A stretch of DNA of 64,000 nucleotides from Hyposmocoma kahamanoa (taxonomy: Eukaryota; Arthropoda; Insecta; Lepidoptera; Cosmopterigidae), in assembly GCF_003589595.1 (NCBI RefSeq), contig NW_020653719.1, positions 1,714,089-1,778,088 on the forward strand. Direction: 5' to 3'. Made by a program: the position numbers and the translations under genes. The notes beneath the pieces are model-generated. The model saw only the letters and a list, made by a program, of their open reading frames with translations, was not told the DNA's origin and did no database searches. How positions within the stretch are numbered: the stretch's first letter is position 1; each line of letters starts with the position of its first letter. Of the stretch, positions 11,806 through 22,412 are shown one piece after another.

Positions 11806-11955
11806 TCAGTTTCGATGACCATCGGTGGCGCCAACGCCATCCGCACATGGAGCCCTCGTAAAGCTAATAAATATAACTAGAGATCATTGTAAATAAAATG
11901 ATAAATAATTATTAATTTCTCACAATCCTAGAATTACTAATTAAAAATGTATTAT
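11806..11955 (+). repeat. direct repeat K, copy 2
   Basis: Matches 10466-10640: CGGTGGCGCCAACGCCATCC, then TTAATTTCTCACAATCCTAG. Just upstream is a GC-richer stretch (11740-11810) that translates to GRPKPSKEAVGYGLGRTAEC, likely the end of a retroelement ORF that I cannot name. Confidence 0.65.
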
Positions 11956-12446
11956 GTGAAATAATTATGCAACGTTTCAAGATACTACTAGAATTAAATT
12001 AAAACTTCCTCTTAAAATTTACATTCTTGTTGAGAACTGATAGCTAGATGATAGTTTGATGCTGTGTTCGTTTTATTATTAATTCCAAATAGATTTTCAA
12101 TACGTAGTTTCTCATCTATGTACTAAGATTTTGAATTCTATAACTAATTGATTTTTGGAGTTTGCCATTGTAACATTACATTATTGTATCAACTATTAAT
12201 AGGGTGAAACTCAGCCCGAATAAATACCGAATTAACGACATTTTCATTTTCTTTTTTTTTTGTCCGCCATCCTGTACTGCTTTCGTTACACTTTATTATA
12301 TCAACAATACGGTGTGTTTATTACATACTGCCTAGCAACACGTATTCCTAAGTATTCTTTCTACGAAAACTCGATTCGTTCAATCAGTGACTAAATAATA
12401 AGTCTATGGTTTGCAATTATCTCGTTTATATAAACTAATCATATTT
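11956..12446. other. no gene seen
   Basis: AT-rich spacer between repeat K and repeat G, without ORFs or recognised repeats. Confidence 0.45.
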
Positions 12447-12925
12447 TTAACCGACTTCAACAAAAGGAGGAGGTTCGCAATTCGATTGTATGTTTTTTAT
12501 TTTGTATGTATGTTACGCGATAATTCCGGTATTTGTGCAGCGATTTTCATGATTCTTTTTTGTTGGAAAGAGGGTACCTCCATAGTGCTTCCATTTGATT
12601 TTGAAGAAAATCATCCACCTCTAAGAGTGCCTGTTCACGCATGAAGATTCATTTTTATAAATAGCGCCTAAATTTTATTAAAAGGAGAATTATTTTAATG
12701 GTTGATTTTGCTATTCTTTACTTCAAGGTGTTTTTCTCTCTCAATGTTCTTTGAGTAGTGAGGACCGAATTTTATTATCTCCTGTGTCAAGTTCTGTATA
12801 GTGGCGAACTAGGGAATGAATCCGGGTTTGCGCACTTTCCGGTAATTTTTTTTTTTTAATTCTTGGCAAATAGATGAAATTCCACGTACTTTTTTAGTAC
12901 TCTGTTCTGAGATTATCAATAACAT
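12447..12925 (+). repeat. repeat G (AACCGACTTCAA family), near full length
   Basis: Begins TTTAACCGACTTCAACAAAA and AGGAGGAGGTTCGCAATTCG, then TACGCGATAATTCCGG, and ends near CCACGTACTTTTTTAGTACT. Five copies occur in this window, the other four on the minus strand. This is a very abundant kind of lepidopteran interspersed repeat; no coding capacity. Confidence 0.8.
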
Positions 12926-13869
12926 TTTCTGACATGACATGACAAGGCGTCTAATTGGCCATACTGCCAAATCTTAGACTGTAATTTTTCTTCAGTAGTA
13001 TTATAGGAGAGGTGGAAATTAAGATTCGGATGGGCAGCGTAACGGTTTTTATTAGAATAATCGAAAACAGAGACAAATGTTTTTTTAAACTAAAGTCAGA
13101 GCACCTCTTCTATAGGCTACCAAATCAACCCTTTCTCATAAACTAAACAGTGCTACAATTGTACGATTATTATAGTTACTATTATATTTACAATTATTAT
13201 TCTAATTACTATTATCATATATTATTATATTAGAAATCTCTTTATGGGATAAGCTCGCCTTTGTACACAAATATTTAAATTGTTTCTGAAAATTTGTAAG
13301 TTACTTTGTGGTACAATAAAGTGTTTAAATAAAATAAAATTATCGTTACAATATTGTTATAGTTACTATATTCATCCATCGATATTAATTATTAACAACA
13401 GGGATTGGAACAGGTAGAGTTTTTTTACCTAAACTTCGAGGAACATAGACAGAAAATGAAGACTGCCTTACGACAATATTTTTTAGGTCCTGGACCTGTT
13501 CGGGATTCGGGAAATCACTTAAATTAAAAATTGACGTAATTAGGGACAGACAGGTATACTATATTTATATTAACTTTGCGACACAGTGGGTCGAATCAGC
13601 GATGTTGCGGATATTGGATTTTTCTCACGATACCTCTCTAAAAAAATGCCAATCGAAAGATCCTATTGTCCTAATTAAATATTGTCATATTTTGCCGTAA
13701 ATCTAATAGTTTAGTAGGAAAAAAAAATAAAAAGTGTATTTTTTGTATGGGACCATACCTTTAGTGCCTCATCGTTACAAAGTATTAGTCGATCCAGTCT
13801 TGGAATCACTACAGACGTATTATTACACCTATCTTCTATAGATTTGCATACTAAAAGCGCGCCCGAACC
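12926..13869. other. no host gene; possible LINE 3' tail near 13240
   Basis: Mostly AT-rich. GGATAAGCTCGCCTTTGTAC followed by ACAATAAAGTGTTTAAATAA at 13240-13345 resembles the 3' tail of lepidopteran LINEs. Nothing else recognised. Confidence 0.4.
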
Positions 13870-14195
13870 TGCCTATTTACTACTTATATTGCACATTTTC
13901 TGATGGGCACGGGCTTCTCTCAGGCGAGAGTTTAGGGCCTAAACTATTGTAGGCCATAGTCCGCTGGCCCAATGCGAGTTGGGGACTTCACACGTTTTCC
14001 GAGTGTCGCGAACCTTTTTCGACGTGCAGGTTTCATCACGATCTTTTCCTTCACCAAAAAGGTCATGGTTAAATGTCAAATTAAATTTCGCACTCAAATT
14101 CTGAGAAACTCAGAGGTGCGAGCCTGAATTCGTACCCACGGCCTCTGCTTGAGAGACGGTAGGTCAAACCATGAGGCTACCACGACTTCTGAAAT
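13870..14195 (-). mobile_element. tRNA-derived SINE, family Y
   Basis: On the minus strand it opens with a tRNA-like head (GTGGTAGCCTCATGGTTTGA, and a B-box-like GTGGGTACGAATTCAGGC), then CGTGATGAAACCTGCACGTC, and ends in a tail near 13870. An interrupted second copy lies at 27035-27345. Confidence 0.65.
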
Positions 14196-15980
14196 AAATA
14201 TTTGTATATTATTTCATTTACATTATATTATATTAACGTATAACATATTTTATAAAAAGAAGTCAAAATATTTCTAAGCAAATACACAACAACCCGCATG
14301 TAAAACGTAGGAAACTTATTTATTAAGCACCTTATCCGCACCAGCACGTACCAATTATGGTTTGCGATTACGGCCCAAAAATATCTGATTGGAAGGTCAA
14401 TATTGGAAGCAAACAGCTCATGATAACGTGATTACCAGGTCGAGCCTCCCTGCCGAGTCGGGACCGAATGCACAAAATGTGTTCTGTTTTATTACACGCC
14501 AATAAATTCTATACGTGAGCCGCCAAGACGAATCATGAGATCACGTGGCATCCTTTTTTACGTAGATCGTTATTCGAAATACTTTTTATGTTGACAAAAA
14601 CTAGCTTTTACATCTTATACGTACATTTTTCTTTGCACGTGCCTATTCTCGCTCCGTCGCCATTTTTAAGTAAATAAGCTTTTTCCTGTTTTTCCTCCAC
14701 AATCCAAATAAGGTTTACTTCTTAGAAAAAGAAATTAAATTGGAAAGTAACGTTGAAAGTTATCCTTGCGTACATAGTATGTAGGTTTGTAACATTTACT
14801 TAGGTACATACTCGAAATTTCAAGTGATCCCAGCAAATACAAAATATTGGACGGCACCCTTCAGGTGTTTCCAATCGCGTCTGTACATATGTACATATCC
14901 CAAAACGTAATTCCCGCAAATATTGAAATTTATGGTTTCCCATGAACCGGTGCGAACCCAAACCCTCGCCGGGAATACAAATTTTGTTCGCAACAGATTT
15001 GTCATTGGAATTTTAATCACATCTCGATTCTATATCGTGAATTACTTTTGGGGGTCTTGACTTAAAAATTTAATGATTTTGCGCGTGTAGCCACGTACCT
15101 GCTTTTTGTTATGTTCGTCAAGTAGAAAATACGTGTGCCTCCAGCAAATGGAACATTCACAGCTATCCCCGGGCTAGACATCTGGTATAGAATGGAGTAT
15201 CTGTCGCGGACACGCTCGCTTCATCTCAGGGACATATTTTGCAATTTCATTTCCCTTGGGCGGAGGTTTACGCGACACCTTATTCCTAAGGAAGTGTAAT
15301 ATCTTCTGAGCGCATAACGTAACTCAGTTTGAGGTTATAAAAGCATTAAAAAATTGTGTATCATAAGTTTCACTGCAAGCTCGCGTAACTTTTCGACCCC
15401 CGACGCAGAAGAAAGAAGTTATAAGTAAGAAACCTTTGTATGTACACAGACAAAAGTTTCTTCTCTTCTGATACATTAGATTTGTGTATCTGTCTGTAGC
15501 ATCGTAGCTCCCAAACGGATGGACTGATCTCAAAGCGATTTCTATTTTAATTTAAAGGCTAATTTAATCGGGATGGATTTTAGGAATGTTTGTTGGACAA
15601 ATTATTCAAAGAGCTCTTTCCCTGATGGTGTAGGGATCTGAATCCTAAAATGGATATTTATTTTATTTCCATTTCGATTTGGAATTTGATTGACTATGAA
15701 AATGCGATGATATTACAATTACACGTCAACCTTGATCTGATGCTCCACAGTCCACAGACTACAAAGCTTACAAGTACAATAGAACAACGTGTTTGAGTAC
15801 ATTAAATGGCCGAGTCGATAGTGCCTTTATTGAACATTTTGCAATATCTACCTACACTGTTTTGGTATCATAAGTTTTTTTTAATGTTAATTTAATATGA
15901 CATTATATTCCATACTTACAGGTACGTATAAGTTAACGACACACAAAGAAGTTAAAGAGATAATTTTGAGCATCATAGCA
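14196..15980. other. no gene seen
   Basis: AT-rich to moderate sequence with only short chance ORFs (14820-15020 and 15324-15533, minus). Around 15380-15540 there is wording of a kind common in lepidopteran dispersed repeats. No exon could be supported. Confidence 0.4.
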
Positions 15981-15981
15981 A

Positions 15982-16190
15982 CTGCCTCTGTGGCCGAGCC
16001 GTTACCATGCTGGATTGCCACGAGGTTCCGGCTTCGATTCCCGGGCGAGAATAAATATATGTATGGCCTACATTTATTTGTCTCGTGAGTTTGGGTGTAA
16101 TTTGTAGTTGTCTATGTGTGTGTCCATGGCACTCGCGATATAGGGTTTCCCTAGTACGGGGCTACGAGTATGTGCGCGTTTATAATTCTA
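15982..16190 (+). mobile_element. tRNA-derived SINE, family A, copy 1
   Basis: tRNA-like head with A-box region GTGGCCGAGCCGTTACCATG and B-box GCTTCGATTCCCGGG, then the shared body TCTCGTGAGTTTGGGTGTAA and GTTGTCTATGTGTGTGTCC. Five copies of this family are in the window. Confidence 0.85.
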
Positions 16191-16224
16191 GATACACATT
16201 TAATAGATAGTTCTAAACATATTT

Positions 16225-16536
16225 AGTACCAGTAGGAGGTCCTTGTGAAAGAGTTCCGTCCAGGGAGGTACTGCCACTATACCTATTTGTACCGCCTTAT
16301 TACTGCTTAGTGTAAGCATTACTGAATGAGGTTTTGAAGAGTAAGGATGCTGGTGGAAATTACATTCACGTGGAACTAGTGAACTTATGTCTCATGGCGA
16401 CGGGCGCAGTGGGCATGCCCCTGACATCTTTACGATCAAAAGCTCTGAGTGGCACAACAACTGTTATGGACAGGCGTGTCACTTACCACCAGGCCCACAA
16501 CTTCTTCATCCCGTTACTTGGCATCATACAAAAATA
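16225..16536 (+). repeat. repeat E, full-length copy
   Basis: From the AGTAGGAGGTCCTTGTGAAA start, through GCCGCCTTATTACTGC-like and ATCTTTACGATCAAAAGC sections, to CCGTTACTTGGCATCATACA followed by A-rich sequence. About 310 bp. Confidence 0.8.
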
Positions 16537-17384
16537 AATACATAACCTACAGGTCAATGTATCCATATTAAAAACTTGAGTATACTGTTATGTTTTGAGT
16601 ATTTTAAAAATTTTTAAAGTTTTATTACCTATACTAAAACATCAACTTTATGAGTTTACTCTGTGTCAAGAGCAGGTACGGGATCTACTTCATTTTTGTT
16701 TTTACGCATGATCTGCAATTTCAAGTTGGGTTTCCAACTTGATTGTTCTTTTTACGACGGTGCTCGGTCAAAGGCTTTTGATTCTGCACCCGTCACTTCT
16801 CTTGTTTGTGTCACGAAATTCCGACAAAGAAACATGAAACGTACTACATGCTTTGTGTATGTTGAATTTGTGAACATTCTAGTAGGTGAGTTATTCAGGT
16901 TTATCTTAGTAAAGCTTGAGCGAGCTGGCAAATTAAATAAGATGCAGACTGGGCTGTGGTGGCTGGCTACTTGAGCCGGCTTTCATCCCTCGGATTTTTC
17001 AAGCATCCATTTACACATTTAATTAAATTCTCAGTTATAATTTGAGTCGCTAAAGCAAAATTACTACGCGTAATTCGAGCTCGACCACGGAATAAGTAGA
17101 GATATGAATAGGCAAATGACTCTACAATTGCTACGTCAAATTAAAAAGGGAAATGGAAAAGCACGATAAACATAAGCATCTAACGTATATTCTCTTAAAA
17201 TTAACACAAAACAATTGCAAATATTAAGGAAGGTTTATATTTTTATTTATAAACATTTACTAAATAGGTGTAATAAACGTACAAACATTGCAATATTAAG
17301 ATTATTGAATACCACGTTGTTTTACTACCATGGTATTCAATAATTTTTTGTGTAATTACTCTATTATTGTAGTTTGATATAATT
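16537..17384. other. no supported gene; small hairpin near 17.3 kb
   Basis: Contains an unrecognised 103-codon plus-strand ORF (16663-16974) with no family features. At 17301-17345 an inverted repeat pairs ATTATTGAATACCA with TGGTATTCAATAAT around a 15-nt spacer. Otherwise AT-rich. Confidence 0.45.
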
Positions 17385-17590
17385 ATTAATACAAAGATCG
17401 AACACTAGGAAAAATTCCTTCCTTCCTAGATTAAAACCAGCGCTTTCCGCATACCGTAACTGACGCTCTCCCAACTGAGCTATATAACGAACTAGCAGAT
17501 TTTATGAATTTTCCTATAAACCCACAGACCACATAGTATAAACTTGTCGCAGATCTTTGTTTTTTGTTTTTCACGACTTTTTGCCGTAGT
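17385..17590 (-). mobile_element. tRNA-derived SINE, family D, copy 1
   Basis: Minus strand: GATGGCACTACGGCAAAAAG leader, then the tRNA-like segment TAGCTCAGTTGGGAGAGCGT and GCGCTGGTTTTAATCTAGGA, ending TGTTCGATCTTTGTATTAAT. Other copies at 38510-38720 and 58555-58665. Confidence 0.75.
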
Positions 17591-17640
17591 GCCATCTGTG
17601 AAAAATTTATGAAAGTTTTTCTTCTTATTTTTGTTTTATA

Positions 17641-17872
17641 ATATCAAGTAACAGGACGAACAAGTCATGCGCCTGACGATAAGCTACACGCCTGTCCAGT
17701 TGCAGTGTCGCTCAAATTTTTAAATAGCAAAGGTCTCCTGCGATCTTCACGAGCACCCTTACCCTCCCAAACCGAAACACAATAATGCTAACATTACTGC
17801 TTGGCGATAGAAATAGGAGAGGCTGTACTTCCCTGGACTTTCACAAGGAGCTCTATTGCTACTAAAATGTCT
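17641..17872 (-). repeat. repeat E copy, minus strand
   Basis: Plus-strand reading ATCAAGTAACAGGACGAACA to TTCACAAGGAGCTCTATTGC is the reverse of repeat E, with internal losses. Confidence 0.75.
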
Positions 17873-18008
17873 TCCCTCAGCCTCTCTACAAACATTACTA
17901 CTACTCGCTCACTCTACAAACATTACTAACATTATGAATTCTTCAAACGAAATATAAGTTATCTAACACATTGAATTCTTTTCCAATTCCAATAATCCTA
18001 AAGCTTAA

Positions 18009-18320
18009 GGCGAGTTATTTGGACACGAGGCTGAATATTAGGAAGTGAGGTGCGGGGGTCGCCCCTGGTATCCCGCAATCCGCGCGCTTATAATTAATAT
18101 GAATAAAATAAGAACAAGCGGAGAAAATTTGACACAGATCCGACGTTGACGAGCGCCCGATGGCGACTTGCGGTTATTAAACCGCTGGACAATTTTCAAA
18201 TTTTATCATAAAATAGTGTGAATTTAATAACTATGGGGGCTTCAGTTGAAAACCAAAATTTGGAGGTTCTCTGCAGTACTTAAAGAGATATATCTCCATA
18301 TAAAAATTATGTACTAACTC
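18009..18320 (+). mobile_element. element F, truncated copy 3
   Basis: Starts right after TTAA (18005-18008) with GGCGAGTTATTTGGACACGA, then shared internal words AATAAGAACAAGCGGAGAAA and GAAAACCAAAATTTGGAGGT. The right third and end are missing. Confidence 0.6.
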
Positions 18321-18533
18321 GCGTACATACTCGAGCCTCCTAAGGCTCTGCGTACAGCAAAATGTACTTGGTATGTGAAGCGAATGGTATAATTCATATG
18401 TTGTGTCTGGTACGAAGGCAAACGATTCAGACCCAGCAATATTATTCCGATGATTACGTAAACGCCCAGTATACATTATAATGAAATGGTCTAGTTCAAG
18501 TTTATACATTCGTTATGACCATACAGTTTTTTT

Positions 18534-18670
18534 TTTATAATACCAAACGACGGGACGAACAAGCCGTGCGCCTGGTAGTAAGCGACACGCCTGTCCATGA
18601 CAATTGCAGTGCCACTCAGAGCTTTAAATCACAAAGATCAAGGGGCACTGCCACTGCGCTCGACACCCTG
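18534..18670 (-). repeat. repeat E copy, partial, minus strand
   Basis: TATAATACCAAACGACGGGA through ACAAGCCGTGCGCCTGGTAG to the GCACTGCCACTGCGC section; about half of the family length. Confidence 0.75.
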
Positions 18671-18827
18671 AGACATAGAAACTAACTATAGTATCTAGTA
18701 AAATACTTTAAAAAATCCCGATTGCGTTTTTCATACAAAACTGAGGGCATACTTACTTAGACCTGAAACATCCAATTATGTGTATTTAATACATTTTAAT
18801 GTACATTCGGCTTTTCCCATTGTAGTA

Positions 18828-18874
18828 TACTACTAAGACCTAGTAAACATTTGGTTTACTAGGTCTTAGTAGTA
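18828..18874. repeat. perfect 21-bp hairpin, 5-nt loop
   Basis: Arm TACTACTAAGACCTAGTAAA plus C (18828-18848) is exactly complementary to 18854-18874, loop ATTTG. No other element ends are visible. Confidence 0.9.
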
Positions 18875-19319
18875 AACTACAAGTTAGGTTTAGTTACAAG
18901 TTAGGTTGGAACGAAATAAAACTGCTATGAATATTTAATTGTACAAAAAACTACAAGCTCCGCCAACAGTCTAGTTAATAGAATAAAAATACGTTTTATA
19001 TGCGAAAGAGCAACGTCGTTATTCTTGCGATATTGCCACGAAACTTTTATAAAGGAGGCTATTATTGGAAATCGCACATCTACGTATGTACAATATTGAC
19101 TCTTATATCGGAAAACTTTGACAGCTTAATAATAACATTCGCTTGCATTCCAGTATTTAGGTATAATTCACTTGTGCTATAGAAACACAGGCCAAAATTA
19201 TTTTAGAAAATTCATGTAATTTGTGTTTTTAATTTGCATTTATTCATTTTTCATCCTTTAGTTCATTAGTAGATATTTTAGGACTTTTAAAATTTCTCGA
19301 TCAAAATAAATAAATATAA
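18875..19319. other. no gene seen
   Basis: AT-rich spacer with a short chance ORF (19000-19182). Confidence 0.45.
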
Positions 19320-19543
19320 GATAACATCACATACGTTGTTCTGATCCCAAAGTAAGTAGCTAAAGCACTTGTGTGATGGAATTCGGAAACAACGGTAGGT
19401 ACCACAAGCATCTAGACACGAGACAAAATAGAAAAGTTAGTTTCTACATTGATCCCCGGCCGAAGATCGAACCCGGGACCTCAAAAATGACACCATGAAA
19501 ACAGGTGCGCAAGCCACTCGAGTACGCAGGTCGTTGAACAATT
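19320..19543 (-). mobile_element. tRNA-derived SINE, family B, copy 1
   Basis: On the minus strand: CGAGTGGCTTGCGCACCTG head region, B-box GGGTTCGATCTTCGGCCGGG, then AACTAACTTTTCTATTTTGT and the tail with GCACTTGTGTGAT-reverse wording. Same family as 36256-36482. Confidence 0.75.
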
Positions 19544-19591
19544 CGAGAAACTCGAGAAATCGGGTACGAAAATCTTCTAAACTCGAGAAAA

Positions 19592-19882
19592 TAATCTCAG
19601 TACAGAGTACTAAAAAAAACCGACCTCAAAAGTACGTGGAATTACGTCTATTTGCTAAGTTTTATTGCAATATAATAATATAAGTGAAATTTAGGCGCTA
19701 TTTATAAAAATGAATGTTCATGCGTGATCAGCCACTCTCGGAGGTGAATGATTTTCTTCAAAATGAAATGGACCACTATTTCCATCAAAAAACTAATCAT
19801 GAAAATCGGTTCACAAATACCGGAGTTATCGCGTAACATACATACAAAAAAAACCTCCTCCTTGTTTTGAAGTCGGTTAAAA
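19592..19882 (-). repeat. repeat G copy, internally shortened
   Basis: Plus strand runs CAGTACAGAGTACTAAAAAA to CCTTGTTTTGAAGTCGGTTA, the reverse of the family, with the middle deleted. Confidence 0.75.
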
Positions 19883-19995
19883 AGACAATTACACAAAAGC
19901 TATCTTATTAACAAACTATTTGATTAAGCAGGTTTCTGATAATTGTGCCTTTCAATTATTCAATTATTTTGAAATTTGAATTATATTCTAATAAT

Positions 19996-20462
19996 AATCT
20001 CAGTACAGAGTACTAAAAAAACCGACCTCAAAAGTACGTGGAATTATGTCTATTTGCTAAGTTTCATTGAAATATCCCCTAGTTCGCCACTATACAGGAT
20101 TTAATACTGGAGATAATAAAAATAGGTTCTCACTACGACACTACTCAAAGTATATCGAGGGAAATACGCCTTGAATTGGAGAAACAGCAAAATCAACTAA
20201 ATAATTGCTAAAAGTAATTGCTCCTAAATTAAAGTTAGGCGCTATTTATAAAAATGAATCTTCATGCGTGAACAGCCACCCTTAGAAGTGGATATTTTCC
20301 TTCAAAATGAAATGGGACCACTATGGAAGTACCCCCTTTCCAACAAAAAAAGAATCATGAAAATCGGTTCACAAATACCGGAGTTATCGCGTAACATACA
20401 TACAAAAAAAGAAAAAAAAAGAACATACAGTCGAATTGAGAACCTCCTCCTTTTTTGAAGTC
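19996..20462 (-). repeat. repeat G copy, near full length
   Basis: Second minus-strand copy 110 bp after the previous one, from CAGTACAGAGTACTAAAAAA to AACCTCCTCCTTTTTTGAAG. Confidence 0.8.
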
Positions 20463-20811
20463 ACGTTTCACACAGTTTCACGTTTTCATGCAATTTATGT
20501 ACCTATTAACAACTGCACGTAATATTTCACGAAAAAATCTCTTTTCAAAGGTTTTTTCACAGCGTGCACCCTTGGAAACAACTAGTCCAATTATGCAGAA
20601 GATGTTCAACCTTTCATAAAATTACGAGAAACTTTTTACAAAATTCAACGATAAGCTGGCCCAGTCGCATTTCCCGTCTTTGTGTGCTCTGTGCGCTTAA
20701 TCCAATAGCTGCAAACATGAAAGCTTTGCCTATTTCGCCCATAGTTGTATATGTAGATTTATCTCCGTATAGTAGTCCAGTTCAAAAGAATAATTTTTAG
20801 GGTTGTATTTT
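20463..20811. other. no supported gene
   Basis: A 78-codon plus-strand ORF (20564-20800) without recognisable features; otherwise plain sequence. Confidence 0.4.
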
Positions 20812-21034
20812 TTGCTGCGGGCAGCGGCCGGTCGGCGCTCGCGTTTTATTGCACACTATTCCAGCGAATAAACGCGCCCGGGGGTTTAATGGACCGGCCG
20901 AGGGTGGCTGGGAGGCAGACACCCCACCCACTTGTCCACTGTATTGGCAGCGAATATTCAATATTTTTGCCGGCAAATCTGCGGCCTTACTGAAATCGAC
21001 CACTAATCAGTGGTCACTGATGTACGGGTGTTAG
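20812..21034. other. GC-rich block, identity unknown
   Basis: A sharp rise in GC and CpG against AT-rich surroundings: GCGGGCAGCGGCCGGTCGGC, AACGCGCCCGGGGGTTTAAT. ORFs of about 60 codons are open on both strands. It could be an old GC-rich repeat or a conserved non-coding exon; I recognise neither. Confidence 0.35.
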
Positions 21035-22176
21035 CAACCGCAAAATTTGCCTTCAGCGCTTTTACGATATTTACAGATTCCAGTAAATACTATCTAATAT
21101 ATGACATACAACCTTAATAATATTTAATTAAACAAAAGCGACTTCATGTAACTAATCGCCTTTAATGTAAAATTCTGTCTTCAAATTGTTTGTCCATTCC
21201 ATACCGTTACCGTGGAATGAATACGTAACTTTGTGTTTGAATCAAATACCGATATAGGTATTACTACTAACTTTTATGGACACGTAATGAAAGTACCGAA
21301 ATTATCTACTCGATTGGGTTACGCTGTAAAATATGATCGGTTATCAAGTGACGCCGCGGGGCGTTTTTGTATCGCGGTAACCTGGCTACGCAGGGGGAAG
21401 CCTGCCTCCCCTTAATAACTCTACATCCAAATAATTGTACTACCTACTCTGTAAAATGTAGCAGATAGATCAGTCTCCACCCAACAGAATCAGTTTTAAC
21501 CAATATAAAACGCAATGGATTTTATACAGTACTTAGGTAATAAATGTGTTCCAAATTTACATCTACCTATCGCCCATAGCAGTCAGTCACTCTTTGAAAT
21601 TAATAGCTTAAAGAAAATGGATAAGCAGTTTAAATCCAATATGGACTTACATTGCAGTGAATTGAATTATATAACCCCAATTTGGTTGATAAATTGTATT
21701 GTTTCATTATTTTTTTTAATGATATCAAGTGACGGGATGAACCTGTACACCCGATGGTACTTAATCGGAATGTAATGCACTGCTATTGCATCCGTCACGC
21801 TAAGCAGTGCCGGCTGTATATAGGTGCATGGTTAACGTCACCATTATTTGTTTCCCTCAGAGACGCCTGTAAATTTATTATTGGTTTAAAAATTAAAGAC
21901 ATATTTAAGATAGTTACGAAATGTTTAATGACAAAATAATAAAAATGAATGAAAAAAATTAATCAAAAATTTAAAAAAATAACTAATCTTGTGTAGTCTG
22001 GTGCTCAATGTCTGGTTGGCTGCCTTTATATATTTTTCGCTATCGCGCTATTTTTTTAAACTTATTGTTACTTGTTCTGTTTTGTGAAATTGAGACACTT
22101 TTAAGTACTTTGAGGACAGCGGGACACGAAGCCTAAAAGTGGGACTGTCCCACTCCAAGCGGAACGTATGGTCACG
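21035..22176. other. no gene; repeat E fragment at about 21716-21800
   Basis: Contains a diverged minus-strand fragment of repeat E (ATATCAAGTGACGGGATGAA). Other short ORFs (21233-21415, 21515-21775) match nothing. Confidence 0.45.
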
Positions 22177-22407
22177 TTATGCATGGTGTATGGCGCACAT
22201 GGGCGCTGAGAGCCCACTACGACGCTTCCAAAAAGCCTGTGTCGCGTCGCTCACGGGGCAAGCGAAGTAAACGGGCGATAGCTTCCCGACATCATTTATA
22301 ATTGCACCATTTGCACCCGAATTTCCGATGACTGGGGAAAACATAACCGTAAGAATCCATTTTGGCTCTTGCCTACTAGAGGATGCCAGGGTATTTTGCA
22401 ACCGGAC
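22177..22407 (-). other. unrecognised coding-like fragment interrupted by the Transib insertion
   Basis: A minus-strand frame reads SSSRQEPKWILTVMFSPVIG and then PVYFACPVSDATQAFW. If the Transib and one target copy are removed, the frame continues upstream into 25244-25290 without a stop (SGSAPALTHASV-like reading). I do not recognise the family; it is probably an older repeat that received the insertion. Confidence 0.4.
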
Positions 22408-22412
22408 CGACG

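Noticed and set aside
10466..11955. LTR retrotransposon
   Set aside because: The direct repeats lack TG...CA ends, and the 1.2-kb interior has no gag/pol or primer-binding site.
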